From Aquipuribacter sp. SD81 (lineage in GTDB: Bacteria > Actinomycetota > Actinomycetes > Actinomycetales > JBBAYJ01), in contig NZ_JBBAYJ010000001.1 of NCBI RefSeq assembly GCF_037153975.1, positions 209,633 through 273,632 of the forward strand: DNA of 64,000 nucleotides. The letters are read 5' to 3'. This document shows, piece after piece, positions 41,534 to 50,570 of this stretch. A model generated the notes under the pieces. The model did no database searches. It was not told the DNA's origin and worked only from the letters and a program-made list of their open reading frames with translations. The number at the start of each line of letters is the position of its first letter. The stretch's first letter is position 1. Made by a program: the position numbers and the translations under genes.

Positions 41534-44497
41534 ATGACACGACCTCCCGGCACACGGGGACCGGGCTCAGCCCGGCTCCTCGGCAGCGCCACCGCCCTCG
41601 CGCTCGGCGTGGGCGCCCTCACCGCCGCGTCCGTCCCGGCGGCGGGCTCGACCGTCGAGCCCGCCGACGACGTGCGCGACGGGCTCGTCCACCAGTTCCT
41701 CCTCGACGAGACCTCCGGCACCACCCTGGAGAACTCCGGCCCGGGCGACGCCCCGGACGCCACGCTCGTCAACCCCGACAAGGCCGAGCTGACCGGTGAC
41801 GGCGTCCGCTTCAACCCCGACAGCTACGAGTCCGCCCTCAGCGGCGGGTACGTCGACCTGCCGGACGACCTGACGGCCGGCATGGACGAGGTGAGCATCG
41901 ACTACGAGGTCTGGGTCGACCCGGCCAACGTCGGCAACCACCAGATGTTCAGCATCGGCAGCAAGGCCGGCTCGTGCGACGACGCGACGGGCTCGCAGGG
42001 CTCGATCTGGGCGTCCAACACCGCCCCGCGCCCCGGCTCCCGCTTCCGCGTCGTCGTCGGCAACCGCAGCCTCATGCAGAACGGCGGCCGCCTGCTCGAG
42101 GGCGCCTGGAAGCACGTCACGTACACGCAGGCCCTCAACGCCGGCGGCACCACGTGGACGGGCACCGTCTACGTCGACGGCGTGCAGTACGCCCAGGCGA
42201 CGGACCTCACGACCCCGCCGTCGGTGACCGCGGCCGGGACCGACTGCAACTACCTGGCCCGCTCGCAGAACCCGGGCGACTACTCCTTCCGCGGCACGAT
42301 CGCCGACTTCCGGGTCTACGACCGGGCGCTGTCCGCCGACGAGGCGGTCGCCCGGGCGTCCGAGACCGTCATGACGGGGGTGCGCGCCGACGCAGCTGCG
42401 ATCGACCTCGGACTCACCTCGGCGATCGTCGAGGACATCGAGCTGCCCGAGCTCGGCCCGGTCGCCGGCTCCGCGATCACGTGGACGAGCTCCGACCCCT
42501 CGGTCGTCGAGGTGTACACCCCGCCGGCCAGCGCCCCGAAGGTGCCGGTCACCGGACGCATCACCCGGCCCGCGGTCGGTGAGCCCGACGCCACGGCCAC
42601 CCTCACCGCCACGCTGCGCAAGGGCGTCGACGAGGTCGTGACGCGGGAGATCGAGGTCGTCGTCAAGGCGGAGTTCGACGACGCGCAGGCCGTCGCGCGC
42701 GACACCTACGACCTCGACCTCTACGCGACCGACGACGTCCGCGGCAACATCGAGCTGCCGGCCGAGGGCGACTTCGGTTCGACGATCACGTGGACGTCCA
42801 CGAGCGACCTGGTGAGCCCGACCGGCGTGGTCACCCGGCCCGCCTTCGGCCGCCCCGACGTCGAGGCGACGCTGACGGCGAGCATCCGCCGCGGCGACGC
42901 CGTGGAGACGAAGTCCTTCGACGTCACCATCCGCTCGCTGCCGCGCGAGGAGGAGAAGGAGCGCTACTTCCTCGGCTACTTCAAGGGCGAGAACATCGCC
43001 GACGGCGAGCAGATCATGTTCGCGACGTCCAACGGCAACACCGCCCTTGACTGGACCGGCCTCACCGGTGGGCGCCCCTCGCTCATCTCGCAGCAGGGCG
43101 ACCAGGGCCTGCGCGACCCGCACATCGTGCGCTCGCCCGACGGCGACACCTTCTACATGATCGCTACCGACCTCAACTGGTACGACCAGGGCGGGTACCG
43201 CATCAACGACACCCAGTACATCGAGGTCTTCGAGTCCAACGACCTCGTGAGCTGGACGCCCCAGCGCCACGTCAAGGTGGCGCCGGACGACGCGGGCAAC
43301 GCGTTCGCGCCGGAGTCGCTGTGGGTCGAGGAGATCGGTGCCTACGCCGTCTTCTGGGCGCAGTCGCTGTGGGACGACCCGGTCAACCGCACCGGTCAGG
43401 GAAACGCGCAGATGTGGTACAACGTCACGCGCGACTTCCAGACCTTCTCCGAGCCGCAGGTCTGGCAGGACCCGGCCCCGCTGTCGCGCATCGACACGAC
43501 CGCCATCAAGGTGGGCGACGAGTACTACCGCGTGACGAAGAACGAGGCCGGCAACGCCGGCTCCGACCTGTTCTCGGAGAAGCACACGGACTTCCTCGAC
43601 CCCGACCTCGAGAACTGGGAGCTGCTCGCCCCGGCGCTCGGGCGCACGACGTGGGACCCGAACCAGGGGTACGAGGGCCCGATCATCTTCGAGGCGAACC
43701 CCGGCGACACCGCGTGCCCCGGGCAGTTCTACCTGTGGGGTGACCGCTACACGAACGGCGGTGGCTACCAGGCGGCCTGCAGCGAGGACATCGAGGCGGA
43801 GACCTGGGACGCCAGGACGATCACCATGACGAACGCGGGCGTCCCGCGGCCGCGTCACGGGACCGTCCTGCCCATCACGCTGCGGGAGTGGAACGCGATC
43901 CGCGGCATCGAGAACCCGGACGTGGCCACCGCCACCACGCTGTCCGTGGCCGGCACAGTCGACGAGGGCGAGACCACCACCGCGACCGTCACGGTCACGG
44001 CGGCGGACGGCTTCGAGACCGGTGGCCAGGTACGTGTGAGCGTCGGCGACTTCTCGGAGACGGCCTACCTCGAGGGTGGCGAGGCCACCGTCGAGCTGCC
44101 CGCCGACCTCGCGGCCGGCGAGCAGGAGGTCACGGCGGAGTACCTCGGGGTCGACTACCTCGAGGCCTCCAGCGACACCGCCACCCTCGAGGTGCTCTCG
44201 GTGCTCGACGTGGGCCTCACCGCGGAGGTCCGTTGCATCGCCGGGAAGAAGGCGGTGCTCGTCGTGCGGCTGACCAACGACGAGGCCGACCCGGTCGACG
44301 CCACCGTCACGACGGAGTTCGGGTCCAAGACGTTCCGCAACGTCCGGCCCGGCAAGTCCGTCTTCCACCCCTTCACCACCCGGGTGGCGGACCTGCCGGC
44401 GGGCTCGTCGACCGTCGTGGTCGAGGGCACGCGTGACGGCGAGGCCGTCGAGGTCGAGCGGGAGGTCGAGCACGAGGCGCTGACCTGCGGCCGCTGA
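41534..44497 (+). CDS. Secreted LamG-Ig-GH43 glycosidase G
   Basis: A 987-residue exported glycosidase. Signal peptide to about 38 (LGSATALALGVGALTAAS), a divergent LamG (about 50-275) with an extra Cys pair (Cys in KAGSCDD and in GTDCNY), two Ig-like repeats (about 275-465), GH43 (about 475-795), an Ig-like Big_3_5-type domain (about 800-890) and the two-Cys domain, here with RCIAG and ending LTCGR. Triad: Asp528 (RDPH), Asp654 (RIDTT), Glu714 (YEGPIIF). The ATG has GAAGGGG about 12 nt upstream, a loose spacing. Last gene of the array; a terminator hairpin follows. Confidence 0.87.
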   Translation: MTRPPGTRGPGSARLLGSATALALGVGALTAASVPAAGSTVEPADDVRDGLVHQFLLDETSGTTLENSGPGDAPDATLVNPDKAELTGDGVRFNPDSYESALSGGYVDLPDDLTAGMDEVSIDYEVWVDPANVGNHQMFSIGSKAGSCDDATGSQGSIWASNTAPRPGSRFRVVVGNRSLMQNGGRLLEGAWKHVTYTQALNAGGTTWTGTVYVDGVQYAQATDLTTPPSVTAAGTDCNYLARSQNPGDYSFRGTIADFRVYDRALSADEAVARASETVMTGVRADAAAIDLGLTSAIVEDIELPELGPVAGSAITWTSSDPSVVEVYTPPASAPKVPVTGRITRPAVGEPDATATLTATLRKGVDEVVTREIEVVVKAEFDDAQAVARDTYDLDLYATDDVRGNIELPAEGDFGSTITWTSTSDLVSPTGVVTRPAFGRPDVEATLTASIRRGDAVETKSFDVTIRSLPREEEKERYFLGYFKGENIADGEQIMFATSNGNTALDWTGLTGGRPSLISQQGDQGLRDPHIVRSPDGDTFYMIATDLNWYDQGGYRINDTQYIEVFESNDLVSWTPQRHVKVAPDDAGNAFAPESLWVEEIGAYAVFWAQSLWDDPVNRTGQGNAQMWYNVTRDFQTFSEPQVWQDPAPLSRIDTTAIKVGDEYYRVTKNEAGNAGSDLFSEKHTDFLDPDLENWELLAPALGRTTWDPNQGYEGPIIFEANPGDTACPGQFYLWGDRYTNGGGYQAACSEDIEAETWDARTITMTNAGVPRPRHGTVLPITLREWNAIRGIENPDVATATTLSVAGTVDEGETTTATVTVTAADGFETGGQVRVSVGDFSETAYLEGGEATVELPADLAAGEQEVTAEYLGVDYLEASSDTATLEVLSVLDVGLTAEVRCIAGKKAVLVVRLTNDEADPVDATVTTEFGSKTFRNVRPGKSVFHPFTTRVADLPAGSSTVVVEGTRDGEAVEVEREVEHEALTCGR

Positions 44498-44522
44498 CAC
44501 GCGGCCGCTGAGCGGTGCACGC

Positions 44523-44555
44523 GGCGGGGCGGGGTCCGTGGGACCCCGCCCCGCC
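44523..44555. terminator. Bidirectional stem-loop between glycosidase G and maf
   Basis: Perfect 15-bp arms GGCGGGGCGGGGTCC and GGACCCCGCCCCGCC around a GTG loop, between convergent genes; no U-tract. Confidence 0.72.
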
Positions 44556-44574
44556 GTCGTGCGACCGGGACAGG

Positions 44575-45231
44575 TCAGGGGGCGGGTCGCGGCGCCCACA
44601 GCGTGTGCCACGGCACCCCGACCTGGGCCGTGAGGGCGCGCAGCGTCGGCAGGCCGATGCCCACGACGGCGTGCGGGTCGCCGTCGACGCCGTCGACGAA
44701 CGCGCCGCCTAGGCCGTCGACGGTGAACGCCCCCGCCACCTGCAGCGGCTCGCCCGTCGCGACGTAGGCGTCGACCTCGTCGTCGGACAGGTCGCCGAAG
44801 CGGACCGTCGTGCTCGCGAGGTCGCCGACCGAGGCGCCCGAGCCGCCGTCACCGACGGGACGCAGGTCGACGAGCCAGTGCCCGGTGCGCAATACCCCCG
44901 CGCGCCCACGCATCGCCCGCCACCGCTCACGGGCGACGTCGGCGGTGCCCGGCTTGCCGTAGGCGACGCCCGCGAGGTCGAGCACGGAGTCGCAGCCCAC
45001 GACGAGCGCGTCCTCGACGCCCTCGGCGCCCAACGCGGTCGCGACGTCCTCCGCCTTGGCCCGCGCCAGCAGCAGCGCGACCTCGGCCGGGTCGCTCACG
45101 CCGTAGCGGGCGACGACCGCGTCCTCGTCGACCTCGCTCACCCGGACCTCCGGCTCCACGCCCGCCGAGCGGAGGGTCGCGAGGCGGGCGGGCGAGCGGG
45201 AGGCGAGGACGAGGCGGGGCGGGCCGCTCAC
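44575..45231 (-). CDS. Maf-like nucleoside triphosphate pyrophosphatase
   Basis: A 218-residue cytosolic enzyme that hydrolyses non-canonical or UTP/dTTP-type nucleotides to monophosphates. It starts with the family signature LVLASRSPARLATLRSAGV. The catalytic-base region VVGCDSVL follows, then YGKPGTADVARERWRAMRGR and DAYVATGEPLQVAGAFTVDGLGGAFVDGVDGDPHAVVGIGLP. GTG start overlapping the preceding gene's stop (GTGA). Last gene of a five-gene minus-strand operon; in other actinobacteria maf is often next to accD/accE, which here lie 8 kb away. Confidence 0.9.
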   Translation of the reverse strand: MSGPPRLVLASRSPARLATLRSAGVEPEVRVSEVDEDAVVARYGVSDPAEVALLLARAKAEDVATALGAEGVEDALVVGCDSVLDLAGVAYGKPGTADVARERWRAMRGRAGVLRTGHWLVDLRPVGDGGSGASVGDLASTTVRFGDLSDDEVDAYVATGEPLQVAGAFTVDGLGGAFVDGVDGDPHAVVGIGLPTLRALTAQVGVPWHTLWAPRPAP

Positions 45232-47009
45232 GACGACGTGGGCGCCAGAGCCCGGCGCAGCGTGCCGAGGCCCACGGAGCCGACGTCGAGCGCACGGCGG
45301 TGCCACGCGGCGAGGTCGAAGTCGCCGCCGGCTCGTGCCGCGGCGTCCTCGCGCAGCCCCAGCCACACCCGCTCGCCCACCTTGTACGACGGCGCCTGGC
45401 CCGGGTGACCGAGGTAGCGGTCGAGCTCGAAGCGCAGCACCGCCTCGGGCTCGGGCACGTTGCCGGACAGGTAGGACCAGGCCTTCTCGTACGTCCAGGC
45501 GCCGCCGCCGGCCGACGCCGGGGCCTCGAAGCCGCAGTGCACGCCGATGTCGAGGACGACGCGGACCGACCGCAGCAGCTGCGAGGCGACGAGACCGAGC
45601 CGGTCGCCCGGGTCGTCGAGGAAGCCGAGCTCGGCCATGAGCCGCTCGGCGTACAGGGCCCAGCCCTCCCCGTGCCCGGACACCCACGCCCCCGAGCGCC
45701 GGTATCGGTTGAGCACGCCCGCGCGCACGACCGTCTGGCCGATCTGCAGGTGGTGGCCCGGGACGCCCTCGTGGTAGACGGTCGTGCGCTGCTGCCACGT
45801 GGAGAACGACGTCATGCCCTTCGGCACCGACCACCACATGGCGCCCGGGCGCACGAGGTCCTCGCTCGGGGCGGTGTAGTAGACGACACCGGTGTGCGAG
45901 GGCGCGATGCGGCACTCGAGGCGCCGCACCTCCTCCGGCACGTCGAAGTGGGTGCCCGCGAGCGCGTCCACGGCCTCGTCGGAGACCTGCTGCATCCAGT
46001 CGCGGAAGGCCTCCGCCCCGTGCACCAGCCGCCGCTCGTCGCGCTCGAGCGCCGCTGCGGCCGCCTCGATGCCGTCGGCGCCCAGCGCCCGGGCCAGCTC
46101 GGTGCCCTCGGCGCGCAGGCGCTCGACCTCCGCGACGCCCCACTCGTAGGTCTCCTGCAGGTCGACCTCCTCGCCGAGGAAGTACGCGAGCCGGGGCGCG
46201 TAGCGCTCCTCACCGACGGCGTCGGCCTCCGGGGCACGCCCCAGCAGGTCCTCCCGCAGGTACGTCGCGAGCCCCGCATAGGCCTCGGCCGCCCCCTCGG
46301 CGGCGGCACGGACCTCCTGCACGAGGGTGGCGGGCACGCCGTCGGTGCGCTCCGAGGCCGCCGCGAGCCGGGCGAAGAACCCGTCGGCGCCGGTGTTGTC
46401 GTCGCACTGCGCGGCGCAGGCGAGCACCTGCCGGCGCGCGGCGACGCGGCCGGCGTCCGCGGAGTGCTGCAGGGCCTGCTCGTACGACGCGACGGCGTCC
46501 GGCACCGCGCGCAGCCGCTGCGCGACGACGGCCCAGTCGTCCGCGCCGTCGGTCGCCAGCAGGTCGAAGGACTCGCGGATGCTCTGCACCGGCGAGCCGA
46601 GCACGTCCAGCGCCCGCGCGCGCTCGCCGGACTCGGCGAGCGCGACCTCGCGGGTGAGGCGCTCGGTGAGCACGTCGAGGGTGACGACGTCCACGTCGTC
46701 CGCCGGCTGCAGGTCGGCCGCCTCGCGCAGCACGCGGCGCCGCAGGGCGGCGCGCGCGTCGATGCCGACCACCGAGTGGTCGGTGAGGCGCGTGTCGTGC
46801 CCGGCCACGCCCATCTGCGTGGCCTGCTCGGGGTCGAGGGCCGCGTACTCGTCGAGGTAGCGCTCGGCGAGCTCGTCGACGGGCGTCCGCTCGCGCGCAC
46901 CCAGCGGGACGGTCGGCGCGATGCCGGTCTGGGCGGTGACGAGGGGCTCGATGACCCGGCCGCCGGGGTCGCCGGCGGGGACGGCCGGCTCGGGGGAGGT
47001 GTCGCTCAC
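45228..47009 (-). CDS. DUF885 family metallopeptidase-like protein
   Basis: A 593-residue, mostly helical protein without a signal peptide. The zinc-site-like motif HEGVPGHH is at His413/Glu414/His419, followed by GEGWALYAERLMAELGF, which supplies the distal Glu/Tyr in this M32-like superfamily. Members are putative carboxypeptidases or aminopeptidases; the substrate is not known. GTG start overlapping the signal peptidase stop and stop overlapping the maf start, both by 4 bp, so it is translated with both. No link to export is evident beyond the operon. Confidence 0.85.
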   Translation of the reverse strand: MSDTSPEPAVPAGDPGGRVIEPLVTAQTGIAPTVPLGARERTPVDELAERYLDEYAALDPEQATQMGVAGHDTRLTDHSVVGIDARAALRRRVLREAADLQPADDVDVVTLDVLTERLTREVALAESGERARALDVLGSPVQSIRESFDLLATDGADDWAVVAQRLRAVPDAVASYEQALQHSADAGRVAARRQVLACAAQCDDNTGADGFFARLAAASERTDGVPATLVQEVRAAAEGAAEAYAGLATYLREDLLGRAPEADAVGEERYAPRLAYFLGEEVDLQETYEWGVAEVERLRAEGTELARALGADGIEAAAAALERDERRLVHGAEAFRDWMQQVSDEAVDALAGTHFDVPEEVRRLECRIAPSHTGVVYYTAPSEDLVRPGAMWWSVPKGMTSFSTWQQRTTVYHEGVPGHHLQIGQTVVRAGVLNRYRRSGAWVSGHGEGWALYAERLMAELGFLDDPGDRLGLVASQLLRSVRVVLDIGVHCGFEAPASAGGGAWTYEKAWSYLSGNVPEPEAVLRFELDRYLGHPGQAPSYKVGERVWLGLREDAAARAGGDFDLAAWHRRALDVGSVGLGTLRRALAPTSS

Positions 47010-47611
47010 CCGGGCACGGTAGCCGCTGCCCGCGAGGGGCCCGCGCTGCCGACGACACGGCGGGGCGGCTCGTGCGCCGGGGCGGGCGCCGTGGCGAGCA
47101 CCGCGGCCGCGAGCAGCGCGGCGAGGGCGAGCGCCACGTGCCCGACACGGTGCGTCCGCGCCCAGAGCACGAGGCTGCCGACCCACGGCACCCGCAGCCG
47201 GGCCATGCCGGAGACCGCTGCCGGGGCGACGCCCGCCGCGTCGGGCGACGGGTTCGCGTCCCCCCGGGTGGTGAGGGACCCGTCGGCCGCCACGTCGACC
47301 ACCCGGTGGAGCACCTGCCGGCCCGGCACCGCGCGGTCCTCGAACAGGACGACGTGGCCAGGGACGAGCACCGCAGGGTCGACCGGCTGGACGAGGACGA
47401 CGTCACCCTCGCGGATGCCGGGACGCATCGAGCCGCTCATCACCACCGAGGCCTCCCAGCCCAGCAGCAGCGGCAGCAGTGACCACACGACGAGGCCCGC
47501 GACGGTGGTGAGCGCCCCCGCGGCGAGCGCGGACGACCAGGTCGCCGCGGCCACCGCGACGGCCCGAGCGGACACGCCTCGCGGCGCCGGTGCGGCGTGG
47601 CGGCCCCTCAC
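47006..47611 (-). CDS. SipW-type (S26B) signal peptidase I
   Basis: A 201-residue membrane peptidase that removes signal peptides outside the cell. An N-terminal membrane helix (about 28-50) leads to SVVMSGSMRPGI with catalytic Ser61. EGDVVLVQ and PGHVVLFED strands follow, and LHRVVDV carries His102. The His instead of a Lys base marks the endoplasmic-reticulum/SipW subtype, which in Bacillus processes TasA and TapA. LTTRGDANPSPD is the box E region, and a second helix (HVALALAALLAAAVLAT) closes the chain. It is coupled to the diguanylate cyclase upstream (GTGA). Its probable clients are the three exported proteins at 49.2-52.6 kb. Confidence 0.88.
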   Translation of the reverse strand: MRGRHAAPAPRGVSARAVAVAAATWSSALAAGALTTVAGLVVWSLLPLLLGWEASVVMSGSMRPGIREGDVVLVQPVDPAVLVPGHVVLFEDRAVPGRQVLHRVVDVAADGSLTTRGDANPSPDAAGVAPAAVSGMARLRVPWVGSLVLWARTHRVGHVALALAALLAAAVLATAPAPAHEPPRRVVGSAGPSRAAATVPG

Positions 47612-49236
47612 GGGCCGGGCACCCGCGGGCGCAGCGAGCCCGAGGCGCTCACGACCCGGTTGCGGCCGTCCTTCTTGGCCCGGTACAGCGCCGCGTCCGC
47701 GACGGCCAGCAGCTCCTGCGGGTCCTCGGCGTCCTTCGGCCAGCACGCGACCCCGATGCTCGCCGTGACGGGGACCGGGCCGTCCGCGGTCTCGACCTCC
47801 GCGCGGATGCGCTCGGCCACGGGCAGCGCGTCGTCGGAGCAGACGCCGGGCAGGATGACGGCGAACTCCTCACCGCCGTAGCGCGCGGCGAGGTCGCCGT
47901 CCCGGCAGGCGAGCTGCAGCAGTCCCGCGGCCACCCGGAGCGCGTCGTCGCCGGCCTGGTGCCCGTGGGTGTCGTTGAGCCGCTTGAAGTGGTCGAGGTC
48001 GACGAGCAGCAGCGAGAACGGCTGCTGCAGGGTCGAGGAGACCTGCTGCTGCAGCGCGCGGTCGAAGGTGCGCCGGTTCGCGAGGCCGGTGAGGCCGTCG
48101 GTGTCGGCGGCCTCCCGCAGCCGTCCGAACAGCGCCGCTCGGCCGAGCGCCTGGGCGGCGTGCGCGGTCGCCTGCCGGGCGGTGGCGACACGACGGCGCT
48201 CGATCCGTACCGCGCGACCGGCCAGGCGCGCCAACCACCCGCGGCGGCCCCCCATGGCCATGAGCAGCGCGCCGCTCACCTGGTGCTCGAGGTGGAACGG
48301 CACGAGGAGGACGTTCTCGGCGTCCGGCAGCACCTCGGCCAGCCACCCGTCGGTCCGCGCGTCCAGCGAGGGCACGAGCCTCGGTGCGCCGCGGACGACG
48401 GCGTCCTGGGCCACCGAGCGGTCGGGGAAGGCCTCGGGCACCAGCAGCGTCTCCACCTCGGCCGCACCGACCCGGCGCACCGCGGTCCCGGCGCGGGGCA
48501 CCACGGTCGCGCCCTGCCCGCGCTGCCGCAGGTTCGGGTACGCCACCACCAGGGTGCGCTCGGCGAGAAGCTCGTCGTGGGTGACGCGCGTGAGAAGGGT
48601 CGCGATCTCGACGACGTCGACGAGCGACTCCAGCCGGCGGGCGAGGCGGAGCAGCACCTCGACGTCGTGACGGCGCCGTCGCAGCTCGCGCTCGTTGACG
48701 GCCGCGAACGTCGACGTGCCGAGGACACCCGCCCACAGCAGGGCGAGCAGGAGCGTGACGTCCCCGAGCGGGAACGGGCCGGGCGGGGTGCCCGTGCCCA
48801 CGACGAGCCCGGAGGCGGCGGCCTGGACGGCGAGGACGAGGACCATCGAGTGCCACAGGACCAGCTTGAGTCCCGTCCGGAACGACAGCAGCAGGGTCAC
48901 CGCCACGCCGTGGACGAGCACGACGTAGCCGACGGGACCCTCGAGGTCGCCGAGGAGCAGGAAGGCCCAGCCGAGGTAGGCGCCGTCCAGCAGCAGGCCG
49001 AGAGCGAGCCCGGCGAGCGCGACGGCGCGCCCGAGCCGGAGGAGCGGGACCGTGCACAGGCCCAGCGCCCCCAGGACGAGGGCGGGCACGGCCAGCTCGC
49101 CGACGTGCCCGCTGCGCAGCGGGGGCACGAGCCACCACAGCAGCGGAGGCACGAGGGCGAGCGCGAGGCGGACGCCCGCGCTCCAGCGCAGGCGCTGGGA
49201 CAGCGGCAGCAGTGCGGCGTTCGAGGGGGCGCTCAT
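47608..49236 (-). CDS. Membrane diguanylate cyclase (GGDEF)
   Basis: A 542-residue sensor-type diguanylate cyclase that makes c-di-GMP from two GTP. N-terminal membrane region of about six hydrophobic segments (about 20-190), then a GAF-like region (about 215-360), a helix, and a C-terminal GGDEF domain starting ADTDGLTGLANRRTFD. The active site is GGEEF at 454-458, an accepted active variant; LVDLDHFKRLND supplies the metal Asp. An intact inhibitory site RxxD (RDGD, 445-448) lies five residues before the motif, so product inhibition is expected. ATG overlaps the stop of the TasA-like gene and its own stop overlaps the SipW-type peptidase start. This placement is unusual. Confidence 0.92.
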   Translation of the reverse strand: MSAPSNAALLPLSQRLRWSAGVRLALALVPPLLWWLVPPLRSGHVGELAVPALVLGALGLCTVPLLRLGRAVALAGLALGLLLDGAYLGWAFLLLGDLEGPVGYVVLVHGVAVTLLLSFRTGLKLVLWHSMVLVLAVQAAASGLVVGTGTPPGPFPLGDVTLLLALLWAGVLGTSTFAAVNERELRRRRHDVEVLLRLARRLESLVDVVEIATLLTRVTHDELLAERTLVVAYPNLRQRGQGATVVPRAGTAVRRVGAAEVETLLVPEAFPDRSVAQDAVVRGAPRLVPSLDARTDGWLAEVLPDAENVLLVPFHLEHQVSGALLMAMGGRRGWLARLAGRAVRIERRRVATARQATAHAAQALGRAALFGRLREAADTDGLTGLANRRTFDRALQQQVSSTLQQPFSLLLVDLDHFKRLNDTHGHQAGDDALRVAAGLLQLACRDGDLAARYGGEEFAVILPGVCSDDALPVAERIRAEVETADGPVPVTASIGVACWPKDAEDPQELLAVADAALYRAKKDGRNRVVSASGSLRPRVPGP

Positions 49237-50570
49237 GGCGCGGCTCCAGTCGCGGGGGCCCCGGTGTCGTCCAGGGCGAGGTCGAGGTCGGGGTCGAAGG
49301 GCAGGTCGGTCTCCGGGTGGAGCGGAGCGAGGGCGAGCTTGGGGTCGCGACGGTCGACCTGGTCCTGCACGAGCAGGAAGAGCACCATGAGCGCGACCAT
49401 CCCGAGGGGCAGCTGCGGGTGGGCCACGAGCGGTGCGGCCAGCGTCAGGACCGCGTCGGGCAGGCCCGTTGGGACGACCACCGCCTGCCACCCGCGGAGC
49501 GCCGGTGCGGCGAGCCACGCCCCGGCGGAGACGAGCCCGTGCCACACGGCGGTGAGGGCGTCGCCGGTCGCGGCGAGACCGGACGACAGCCACGACAGCG
49601 GACCGGGCGCGCCGGGGGGGTCGGCGCCGGCGACCGCGGCGTCCGGGGGAGCGCCGTCCCCGTCGGACAGGGCGTCGGTGTCGGACGTGACGTCGCCCGG
49701 ACCGTCGTCGACGGCGTCGCCGCCGGTCGGCTCCCCGCCGGGCGGACCCACGCCGACGGCGTCGTCGCCGGTCGGCGCACTGCCGGTGACCTCGTCGGTG
49801 CCGACCGTCCCCGTCGTGGCGTCCGACCCGGGAACTTGCCGGTCAGCGGGCCCGTCGAGAGGGCCGTCCGCTCCGGCGCCGTCGCCGGCCGAGCGGGGGT
49901 CGATCCCCGGGACGAGGGCGGCGGTGGGGGCAGGGGCGCTCGACGGGCCGCTCGACGTGGGCGAGGTACCCGTCGGTCCGGGGGTGGGCCGGGGCGACGG
50001 TCCGGGCACGGCGGTCACGGACCACGCGAGGGTCGCGCTCGCGGAGGTGCCGGCGGCCTCCTGCACGTCGGCGACCTCGGCCCTCACGGTGAAGGCGCGC
50101 GCGTCGCCCCCCGTCCGGGGCACCCAGCCGGTGCCCACCCCGCCCGCCGCGGCGGAGGTCGTCGTGGTCGCGAGGCCGCTGAGCGTGTCGGCGGCCACCA
50201 CCGCCGCCGGCGGGTCCGCGCAGGAGCTCCCGGGGGCCCCCACCCCGATCTCGAGCCGGAGGTGCTCGGCCAGCGCCCCGTCGACGTCGACCGCCTGCAC
50301 GACCACCTCGCCGTGGTCGCCGCCGGGCGGCGTGGTCACGACCAGGCACGCGCTCTCGCGACGTCCCGGGACGAGCGTGGCGCCGGGGAACAGGGCCGGC
50401 CCGCCCGTCGACGACGCGAGCGGCACGGTGGCGAGCGGCCGGGGACCAGGTGCCAGGTCCTGCGACGCGATGGCGACGAGCCCCGCCACGAGGACGAGGG
50501 CGGCAGGCCCGGCGAGGACGGCGCGGGTCAGGTGCCGCGGGCGCAGGCGGACGCCCAGGTGTCCACGCAC
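49233..50570 (-). CDS. Exported TasA-like protein with Ser/Thr/Pro/Asp-rich stalk and C-terminal helix
   Basis: A 445-residue surface protein, first gene of the SipW/GGDEF operon. N-terminal signal or anchor segment (AVLAGPAALVLVAGLVAIA, about 16-35). A beta-rich domain (about 55-190) resembles the protein at 51.96 kb: ALFPGATLVPGRRESACLVV here against ALFNEVGLVPGSTGQRCITV there, including the Cys. It is followed by a long low-complexity stalk (about 195-340: PSPRPTPGPTGTSPTSS, then Asp/Gly/Thr-rich), a Trp-containing segment, a membrane helix (MVALMVLFLLVQD) and an acidic tail. GTG at 50570 lies 9 nt behind AGGAGGT; a GTG at 50576 is also possible. Function unknown; it looks like a wall-spanning membrane-anchored subunit. 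Confidence 0.7.
   Translation of the reverse strand: MRGHLGVRLRPRHLTRAVLAGPAALVLVAGLVAIASQDLAPGPRPLATVPLASSTGGPALFPGATLVPGRRESACLVVTTPPGGDHGEVVVQAVDVDGALAEHLRLEIGVGAPGSSCADPPAAVVAADTLSGLATTTTSAAAGGVGTGWVPRTGGDARAFTVRAEVADVQEAAGTSASATLAWSVTAVPGPSPRPTPGPTGTSPTSSGPSSAPAPTAALVPGIDPRSAGDGAGADGPLDGPADRQVPGSDATTGTVGTDEVTGSAPTGDDAVGVGPPGGEPTGGDAVDDGPGDVTSDTDALSDGDGAPPDAAVAGADPPGAPGPLSWLSSGLAATGDALTAVWHGLVSAGAWLAAPALRGWQAVVVPTGLPDAVLTLAAPLVAHPQLPLGMVALMVLFLLVQDQVDRRDPKLALAPLHPETDLPFDPDLDLALDDTGAPATGAAP

Noticed and set aside
21395..44497. Sortase anchoring of the glycosidases
   Set aside because: No LPXTG-like motif, terminal hydrophobic helix or basic tail; each chain ends in the two-Cys domain.
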